Below are positions 56,221 to 64,000 of a stretch of 64,000 nt of DNA, piece after piece. The notes under the pieces are model-generated. The model had not been told where the DNA came from and ran no database searches. It was given only the letters and a program-made list of their open reading frames with translations. A program made the translations under genes and the position numbers. Source of the stretch: Diphasiastrum complanatum (taxonomy: Eukaryota > Streptophyta > Lycopodiopsida > Lycopodiales > Lycopodiaceae); contig CM055106.1 in the NCBI GenBank assembly GCA_029204225.1, forward strand, positions 7,559,221 to 7,623,220, read 5' to 3'. Within the stretch, counting starts at the first letter, position 1. Each line of letters starts with the position of its first letter.

Positions 56221-57564
56221 CAATGATGTCACCAATCAGCGATGATCTTCCTGATGCGTGCCTTTTTCAGATCGATGCTACACCCTTATGGGCTGAGGAG
56301 ATCACTCAGTTCCTCACAACAGGCCGACTAAAAGAAGGCCTGAGTACAACGAAATTTTTTTTTTTTAATAAAAGCAGTGCCCTTTCAGTTAATTGCGGGA
56401 CAACTTTACAAAAGGGGCATTGACGACATTATTCGATGATGTGCTTATGAATCTGAGATACGATCGATAATATCTCGGGCTCATGAGGGCATTGGAGGTG
56501 GCCACTTTTTTGCTGAAGCCACAACAAAGATTATCCTTCGAGTGGGATTGTGGTGGCCATCTTTGTTTAAAGACACGTTTGCTGTCATTAAAGCATGTGA
56601 TGTTTGTCAACGAGCAAAGAAAAGTACCAAAGCAGACTTCACACCATTGACTCCCATTATAGAAGGTGAAGCCTTCCATAAGTGGGAGATTGACTTTGTT
56701 GGACCAATCAGTCCAACAGCAAAACATACCCAAGCTCGATACATCCTCATAGCCACTAATTACACCACTAAGGTTCGAGCAACGAAGGATGCCAACACAA
56801 AAACAGTTGCATGTTTTCTTTACAAAAATATTATTACCCGTTTTGGCTATCCCGTAGAGCTTGTTAGTGATCGCGGCACACATTTTTTAGATGTTGTCGT
56901 TGATAATCTCCTACGCCATTACCTTGTCGTTCACAGACAAAGTACACTGTACTATCCTAGGTGTAATGGCCAGGTTGAACCAACTAACAAGACGATCTGT
57001 AAAATTTTAACCAAGATAGTTGAAACCAGTCGCTCTGATTGGGAAATAAAACTTTTCTCAGCTATCTGGGCTTACCGCACCACCCCAAAGAAAGCCACTG
57101 GGTGGATTACACCTTTCCACTTAGTATATGGTCAAGAAGCGGTAATGCCCGTAGAATTCTTAGTACCTTCGCTAAGAGTTACGGATGCTTTTTCAATAGA
57201 TCTCTGTGAAAAGGCTTCAATAGAAGAACAAGTCAAAACCAGGCTACTTACGTTAGCTTAGTTATGCGAGACAAGACTAATATCTTATCACGCACAACTT
57301 AACAAACGACGCCAAAAGGCCTGGCATGACCGTCACCTGCGCAATAAAGATCTACACTTAGGAGACCAGGTGCTTCCATATACATCAAAGAAGCACCCCG
57401 GCAAATTGAAGTTCATAAGTGAGGGGCCATACGTTATTAATAAAATTTTTCCCAATGGTGCCATCCAATTACAAACACTTGACGAGATACTCCTAGACAC
57501 TGTCATAAACGGTAGTCGTCTACGACGGTATTACGAAGAGTTGTTCTTTGTTGACCCAATTTAA
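56220..57564 (+). pseudogene. Gypsy A2 integrase (inverted half)
   Basis: Starts at the breakpoint with [17 protein letters not shown], matching A1 [12 protein letters not shown] at about 2745. Zinc domain GHEGIGGGHF-like and CDVCQRAKKSTK are intact. The first Asp is in WEIDFVGPISP, the second in LVSDRGTHF and the Glu in NGQVEPTNKTICK, all present. WAYRTTPKKATGWITPFHLVYGQ is followed, after a stop near 57260, by KLKFISEGPYVINKIFPNGAIQLQ and the terminal stop. It carries the roughly 35 residues that A1 lacks. Confidence 0.92.
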
Positions 57565-57949
57565 CATCTTTTCCCAGTATGTATTTGACATTTTTTTATT
57601 TTTAATTTTTAATTTTATTTATTATTTTATTATTTAATTTTATTTTATTTCCTTACTTGTACTTCTCATTTTGCATGTCTTGTTTTATGTCCTTTCTATG
57701 CATTTTCCCTTTCTGTACATACTCATGGGTCATGAATGTCCTAGATCAACAAATGATAGGCTACACCATAGGAACTGATTCTCACACTTTAGCCACCTCA
57801 TCTTTGTGTCTAACTGGTATCTTAGACATACAACCATTCTTGGGGATACACTCTTCTCACAAGAACTTCTACTCTATACCACAATCATATTTCCCCCCTG
57901 AAGTCTTCACTTGCATACAATAGATCCATTCCTTCATATTGAGGTTTTG
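57565..57949 (+). other. Gypsy A2 3' spacer
   Basis: Noncoding, beginning with an A/T homopolymer-rich stretch (57590-57650), then sequence matching A1 1151-1549 in reverse complement (CATGAATGTCCTAGATCAACAAATGATAG). Confidence 0.6.
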
Positions 57950-58290
57950 ACAAATCTCAACCGACGGGATCCGCTTCAATCTCAACCGACGGGATCCACT
58001 TCAATCTCAACCGACGGGATCTACTTCAATCTCAACCGACGGGATCCACTTCAATCTCGACCGACGGACTTTTATAAGATCTCGACTGACAGACTTTCAT
58101 AAGATCTCGACTGACGGACCTTTATAATAAGATCTCGACCAACGGAATTTCATAAGATCTCGACCGACGGACTTGCATAAGATCTTGACCGACGGACCTT
58201 CATAAGATCTCGACCGACGGACTTTCATAAGATCTTGACCGACGGACTTTCATAAGATCTCGACCGACGGACTTTCATAAAATCTCGAAG
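57950..58290 (+). repeat. Gypsy A2 minisatellite array 1
   Basis: About thirteen units of 24-27 bp: first ATCTCAACCGACGGGATCCACTTCA, then ATCTCGACCGACGGACTTTCATAAG. More homogeneous than the A1 arrays, so younger or recently homogenised. Confidence 0.95.
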
Positions 58291-58859
58291 ACGCTACAAA
58301 CATGTCCCATCGCGCTTGCGCCCACCCAAAGGCATCCATAAATGCCATCACTTCAACCACATTCGCACCTCAGCGAAGTGAGAACTCTAGAGCTCCCTGG
58401 CAACGATCCTCTGACGATTTTCATACTCTCCTACACGATCCTGGTGCTCTCTCATCCGGTGCATCCGTTAGTGCTTCTACACCATCTCCACCCAGTTTCA
58501 GCCATCCTCATGTGTTTGTCATTGAGAGCGCCATCACAGACCATTTCCAACCCTAATATCGCCAATGGAGAACAAAACATTTGATACATTTTGCATGCTG
58601 AGGGGTAGTGTCATGCAAGCATTCAACTATTACACTATTGAGCATCAACTTTTAATCTTCCACACTTTTCATCCTCTCCAAACAACCGTCTTAACCTCTT
58701 CTGCTTAGTCACACCCATATACCCACATCTTCTTTTTCGGAACATCTACAACTCATTGTTCATACCATACTTCGATTACCACACATCCTCCATACCCTTC
58801 CATCCACAACACCTCCACTTTCACACACCCTCCTTCCCATCCTCAGTTTCTCACTGTCC
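58291..58859 (+). other. Gypsy A2 C/T-rich segment
   Basis: No gene. Matches A1 positions 1-600 in reverse complement in several blocks. Strongly pyrimidine-rich with CATCC/CACACC words. Confidence 0.55.
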
Positions 58860-59230
58860 ATTCCTTTTCCTTCCATCTCAGCCGATGCATTTTCCTTCCA
58901 TCTCAGCCGCCGCATCTTCCTTCCATCTTAGCCAATGCATTTTCCACTTTATCTCAACCGACGCCTCTTCCTTCCATCTCAGCCGACGCATTTTTCACTC
59001 CATCTCAACCGACGCATCTTCCTTCCATCTCAGCCGACGCATTTTCCACTCCATCTCAGCCGACATCTTTTCCACTCCATCTCAGCCGACACATTTTCCA
59101 CTCCATCTCAACCGATGCCTTTTCCACTCCATCTCAGCCGACGCATTTTCACTCCATCTCAACCGACACTTTTTCTTTCCATCTTAGCCAACGTCCTCCG
59201 CTCCCATCTCCACCGACACCCTTTTTCCAG
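58860..59230 (+). repeat. Gypsy A2 minisatellite array 2
   Basis: About thirteen units of 26-27 bp of the form CCATCTCAGCCGACGCATTTTCCACT. It shares the ATCTCA(G/A)CCGACG core with array 1 but differs in the flanking half. Confidence 0.95.
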
Positions 59231-59265
59231 ATTATTTGTTTCTCCCTTTTTTTAATTTCTTCATC

Positions 59266-60845
59266 ATGTCTACCAACCCTGCCTCCAGCTCTAATGACCC
59301 CGCAACCAATAAGCTCAACATCCACTTATCCACATTGGACATTACAGAAATGCAACACTGTTACCAACAGGCAAAACCTTTCCTTCAGGCAATTGAGTTT
59401 CAAATGCCTGTCCTAACGGGATATCAAAGCCCCCATCTCGTGCACATGATCTACACCAACTACAATGCTACTACAAGGTCGTGCCAGCTAATAGTCCCTC
59501 CTGTGAGGAACTATGTTTACAACCTATCATTTGCACCGGCCGACTTGCAGCCTTTTGGGTTCCCAAGAGGACCCAATGCTGTCACGAGAACACTTAAGAA
59601 AATCGAGCAGACAACGTATTTCAAATTTATTGATCCATCAGTGGCAAATTGGAAAAACAAGGACAAGTATTGAGTTGATGCAATCAATGACTCCCAATTA
59701 CAAGCGGCATGTGCGTACTTGATAAAGTGCACACAACGACCAAGGAAAAAGTTGCAGAGGATAACCATGTCCCTATTTCACATGATGGCAGATTCACAAC
59801 TGCACTCCCAGAATCTCTATGACTGGGAACAGTTTGTTTCGAATTGTCTTCATGAGTGCATTAACAGCATGCAGCCCATCACAGTATTGGGATATCTGAT
59901 GAAAGAATCACTCTACACCAAGTACAGAACGGGCCAAAGCTTCACCAACAACTGCAGCTTGCGGACAAGGCATGGGAAATTTCCATTGAACACAAGAAGT
60001 CCAAGCATGCAAGGAACACTTCACCATCGAGATCCTAGGCTAAACGAGTCAACACCAGTATCCTCCCTCTGGTGCAGAAGCCCAGAAGCCCACCACAGGA
60101 TCCACAAACAGCTGCAACTTTTGGAGATCAATAGGCAGATACCTCAAAGGCTCAGTTGCCATGCACACGGCAACAACAGAGGCAAGAGAAACTTCAAGCT
60201 GGGAGCACATCACTGGTGGGATCAGTTTTAGATGGTTCCACCTCAGATGCAGACAGCTCATCCACGATATCACAACAACACTCGTCAGCCTCACATGTCA
60301 TCGACGGGGGTGATGAAGCAACTACATCTACACAACCACCTGATACAACAGTAACTCAAGCCACAGGTCAAGCAGATGAAGCCACCACTTCACCCACATT
60401 GATTACTACGCCAATGCCACCAACATCACCACTGGCACAATTTTTTTTGGGGGGGGGAGGAGTGGGGATATCCAGTCCCCACCAGGACATAGAAGCGGCT
60501 CAACAACCACAGGCCCAGCAAGTCCACACACTGAACAGGTCGCATTATTTTGATGCTGAGGACCTGATGGAAATAAGCGACGACGAGCCAAAAAAGAGGA
60601 CACAGCTAGGAATAAGTCAGACCTCTCCACTAACCACCACCACCACAACAATCACTAACATCATCCCTTCACTCCCTCCACCACCACCTCCATCTTTAGC
60701 TCTAACACCGCGTTTATTTTTTGGTTTAGCCTTACCATCCCACACTCCAGATCAGTACCCAACCCTCACTAACCCTGAAAAGCTCACTGAAGCAGCCAAA
60801 CGCTCGATGATTGGCCTATCCGAAATGAGCTACCACATGCATTAA
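59266..60845 (+). pseudogene. ORF X: orphan globular plus Thr/Pro-rich protein downstream of Gypsy A2
   Basis: Starts MSTNPASSSNDPATNKLNIH soon after array 2. A globular part (LDITEMQHCYQQAKPFLQAI, PPVRNYVYNLSFAPADLQPF) runs to a TGA at 59671 and continues in the same frame (VDAINDSQLQAACAYLIKC, WEQFVSNCLHECINSM) to a frameshift near 59950. A basic Gln/Lys-rich stretch follows, then a Thr/Ser/Pro-rich tail (60210-60845) containing an acidic patch (FDAEDLMEISDDEPKKR). No gag or pol motif is present. In the uninverted order it lies between Gypsy A2 and Copia C3, so it may be the 3' ORF of the A family or the edge of another element. Not recognised. Confidence 0.55.
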
Positions 60846-62981
60846 TTTTCAAAGTTTTCAAAGAAGTGAGGAGAGTGCATCAAATTATGTTCTGAGAATA
60901 AAAGATCTTCATAGGGAGCTTGGTTGTGTTGGTGTCACAATCAATCAAGATGATCTTGTACCAGTCATTCTTAATGGCTTAAAAGAAGACTATAATAATC
61001 TTGTTCAATCCTTTGCCATAAAGGAGGAGCTGCCCAATTTGGAAACTCTTCAAGGGATTCTCATCTCTAAAGAAGCAAGGCAAAGCTACAAACTTTCTAG
61101 GATAAACAAACCCGAGCATATTGGAAGTGACAAAGCTCTCTTTGTCAAGGACAAGCATAAAGAGAGGAGCAAGAACCAGTTTTCTCAAGTTTTCAACAAA
61201 GACAAAGCCAAGGACAAAGACAAAGATGGTGAAGAGGATGACTCATCTCATCTTTCTACTTCAAAGACCAAGAAGAAGAAAGTCAAGTGTTTCTTTTGTG
61301 GCAAGAAGGGGCAATATGCCTCTAATTGTTTCAAAAAGAAAAATCAACTCAAACAAGCAAATCTCTCTAATGAGAAAGAAGAAGACTTTATTGCAAGTGA
61401 TGGAGAAGGATCACTCATGGTGTCAAGCTTTTCTTCAACACCCTTCAAGAAAGATGGAGCTTGGTACATTGATCATGGAGCCTCTTCAGATATGTGTTGT
61501 TCAAAGGAGACTTTTGACTCTATTGTACCTTATAAAGGACTTAAAAGATCTATATATACTGTAAATGATCATGAATGCTCTATTGAAGGAATTGACAACA
61601 TTCCATTGAAACTTGCTTCTTCTAAAGTTCTATCACTTTCCAATGTTCTTTTTGTTCCTAAGCTTACAAAGAACTTGATAAGTGCTGAAAAGTTGCTTGA
61701 TTGTAGTTGTGATGTAAAATTCAATTCCAATACTTGCTTTATCAAGAAAGATGGTGAGATCCTAGCTAATGGATCTAGATATGGTGGAATCTTCAAGTTG
61801 AATTCTTATGAGAATGCAAACTTTTGTGAAATTGCTCTTATGTCTAAGGAGGAGTTATGACATAGAAGGTTGGGGCATCCTAACTATAGGTCTATGCTTT
61901 CTATGATCAAGAATGATAAGGATATTGGTCTTCCAAGATCACTTTCCAAGGATATCAAGCCTTGTGAGGCTTGTACTATTGCAAAATTCTTCCTCAAAAA
62001 GTATTGGTGGTGCAACTTGTTTTGTCACCTTCATTGATGATTTTACAAGATATACTTGGTTCTACTTGCTTTCTTCAAAAGCTATGGTATTTGATCACTT
62101 CCTAGTCTTCAAAGCTTATGCTGAGAAACAATTTTCTTTCAAACTTAAAGCTTTAAGATGTGATGGAGGAGGTGAATACATCTCCAACAAGTTCTATGAT
62201 TATTGTGAGGCTGAAGGGATTAAGAGAGAGTTTTCTTGTGCTTATTCTCCATCAAAATAGAGTTGCTGAAAGGAAAAATCGATCTCTATGTGAATGTGCT
62301 AAAGCAATCCAAGTTGAATCTTCTTTGCCTATTGAATATTGGGGAGAAGCAATTAATTGTGCAAACTACTTGTGCAATAGATTACCTCACAATGCACTTG
62401 AAGGAAGATCACCATATGAAGTCTTGTTTAAGAAGAAACCTAAGGTTGATCACCTTAGAGTTTTTGGATGTGGTACCCTTGGAAACAAGGAAAAGAGATG
62501 ATCCAAATTCAGTCAAAGGGATCATGGTTGGATACTTATCCAACAAGAAGGCTTACAGAAATTATGTTCCCTCTACTTCAGTTACAATTGAGAGTAGGGA
62601 TGTTATTTTCCATGAGAATAAAAAATACATCTTTGAGGAGGCCGAGATCAAAGATTCTCAAAAGGATTCTCCTATCATCACCCTTGAAGATTATCATGGA
62701 GAGATGGGGCCGAGAATTGGGGAGGAGTCACCTCGAATCTTTTCACCAAGGAGATCACAAAGAAAAAGATCCGAGCCTAAGAGGCTTACATATGGAGATA
62801 AAGGCAAGCAAGTGGAACACAACTCCACTAATTATGCTTATTTTGTTTCACATGAGGAGCCAAAAGATGTATATGATGCACTCAACTCAAGAGATTGGTG
62901 TCTAGCCATGAAGGAGGAATATGAGGCATTGATTGCCAACAACTCATGGGAGCTTGTGGATCTTCCATCCAACAAGCAAGT
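60846..62981 (+). pseudogene. Copia C3 gag, protease and integrase (inverted 5' half)
   Basis: 5' truncated: gag starts mid-protein (ESASNYVLRIKDLHRELG, VILNGLKEDYNNLVQSF). The knuckle CFFCGKKGQYASNC has Gln in place of His, and the protease core YIDHGASSDM has DHG for DSG. VLFVPKLTKNLISAEKL is followed by a TGA at the Trp of the LWHRRLGHPN motif. The integrase has lost the first catalytic Asp in a deletion after CEACTIAKF. FIDDFTRYTWFYL and [13 protein letters not shown] remain. After frameshifts near 62260 and 62480 the C-terminus ends NNSWELVDLPSNKQV at the breakpoint. The 3' half continues at 56220-54817 on the other strand. Confidence 0.93.
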
Positions 62982-64000
62982 TGTTTTTTCAGCACTTCTT
63001 AGTCTGGAAAGGTGATCCGCCATGAAATGTTGGGTCCCTTTTGCGAACGACTACACGGAAATTAAATTCCTCCAAAATCAGTAGCCATCGAGCTATTTGT
63101 CCTGTCTTACAAGACTTATTAACGATATACAAAAGTGCTTGATGGTCTGTATAGAAAGCAAAGGTCTGGCCTAATAAATAATGTCTTAGTTGTTGTATAG
63201 CGTAGACCATTGCCAATGCTTCTCTCTCGGTAGTTGTATAGTCTACTTCAGCAGGCACAAGTTGTCGGCTTAAGAAACGTATGGGAAAGTCTTTGCCATA
63301 CTTGTTCGATTGTGCAAGAAGACCTCCAATGGCATACTTACTTGCGTCAGTATGCACATGGAACTCTTTCGTCTAATATGGTGAGCGGAGTATGGGAGCC
63401 ATTGTGAGAGTTGTTTTTCACTCCTCAAAGGCCTGAATTCGTTCTTGGGTCCAGCGAGGATCTACCACAACTAAATAAATGAGGCATGCCTTGCCGACAT
63501 AGTCGATTATAAAGATGCGATAATAGTTGGTATGACTGAGGAAGACATATATTTCCTTCACTATTGCAGGTAGGGGCATGTCCACGATAATCTTGATTTT
63601 TTACGGGTTGGTAGAAATACCGTTTTTTGATATTATATGCCTGAGTACAATCCCGTGGGTGACACATATTTGGCATTTATCAGGGTTTAGTGAGATGCCG
63701 AACCTACGACAACGAATGAAGATTTTTTCCAAGGTGTCTAGGTGCGTAGCAGCGGAAGAATGTATACCTAGATCGTCAAGATAAATCTCCATGACCCGAT
63801 GTAACAGATCTTGAAAGGCCAGTTGCATGACCCGTTGGAATGTTGAGCGGGTGTTACATAAGCCAAAAGGCATAATGTTATAAGCATAAACCCTGTTCTC
63901 TGTGGCAAAGGCTATTTTATGTTTATCTTCAAGGGCTATTTGAACAAGGAAGTAACCGCTGAATCCATCTAAGAAGCTGAAAGCTTCAGCTCCTGCCATT
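62982..64000 (-). pseudogene. Gypsy A2 reverse transcriptase and RNase H (uninverted half)
   Basis: In minus sense from the right edge: AEAFSFLDGFSGYFLVQI, FATENRVYAYNIMPFGLCN, MEIYLDDLGIHSS (YxDD), a stop near 63600, thumb residues, then RNase H MHTDASKYAIGGLLAQ, TTEREALAMVYAIQQL and FAFYTDHQALLYI. It ends [13 protein letters not shown] at the breakpoint. Matches A1 2760-4000 almost residue for residue. Continues into 56220-57564 when the inversion is undone. Confidence 0.93.

Noticed and set aside
60440-60470. G-run (GGGGGGGGGAGGAGTGGGG) as a polypurine tract or G-quadruplex signal
   Set aside because: It lies inside ORF X with no LTR start after it; possible but unsupported.

Overview
This window is nuclear DNA from a land plant with a repeat-rich genome. 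The evidence is plant-type Ty3/Gypsy and Ty1/Copia retrotransposons with tRNA-iMet-type (TGGTATCAGAGC) and tRNA-Asp-like (TGGCGCCGTTGC..) primer-binding sites, an L1-type LINE, and a small lipid-transfer-like secreted protein gene with a TATA box and CT-rich leader. The exact lineage cannot be fixed from the sequence. Nothing looks bacterial or organellar, and I see no tRNA, rRNA or CRISPR.

Layout. (1) 1-8830: a decayed minus-strand Gypsy element (A1), interrupted at 5236-5813 by an LTR-like insert and carrying minisatellite arrays with a shared core (TCTCAACCGACG in sense) on both sides of gag-pol. (2) 9740-10039: the nsLTP-like gene, the only convincing ordinary host gene. (3) 10.2-14.4 kb: gene-poor decayed sequence. 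(4) 14.45-28.99 kb: a three-level nest, in which an L1 LINE (minus) is split by a Copia element C1 (plus), whose 5' LTR is split by a 10.16-kb Gypsy element B (minus) with two ~1.25-kb LTRs, a perfect 5-bp target duplication (ATGAT), PBS, PPT and an unusual long third ORF between integrase and 3' LTR. (5) 29-36.3 kb: LINE 5' remains and two more truncated Gypsy elements (C, D), with a ~180-bp (AT)n tract. (6) ~36.3-41.3 kb: an LTR element with PBS, a leader full of repeated self-complementary motifs, and a Ser/Thr/Pro-rich ORF that is not recognisable gag or pol. (7) 41.6-46.4 kb: the most unusual block. It holds an intron-containing, decayed DDE transposase with RAG1/Transib-like zinc and catalytic spacing (+), an intact 165-aa orphan ORF (-), and a histone H3-like/CENH3-like frame with a long C-terminal extension (+). 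The last two diverge from a shared promoter with paired TATA boxes, G-boxes and mirrored repeat motifs. (8) 46.4-50.3 kb: Copia C2 (minus). (9) 50.9-54.05 kb: Copia C4 (plus). (10) 54.05-64.0 kb: Copia C3 and Gypsy A2, both cut by one ~6.76-kb inversion (breakpoints ~56220 and ~62981). Re-inverting the segment in silico would restore both elements at once.

Functionally, nearly all coding sequence is retrotransposon gag-pol in decay (stops, frameshifts, lost catalytic residues), so most entries are pseudogenes. The candidates for something new are the 41.6-46.4 kb transposase/orphan/H3-like cassette, the third ORF of Gypsy B, the orphan ORFs at 39.4-41.0 and 59.3-60.8 kb, and the structured repeats in retroelement leaders and LTRs. 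Homology statements come from motif recognition by eye. No database search or alignment was run.
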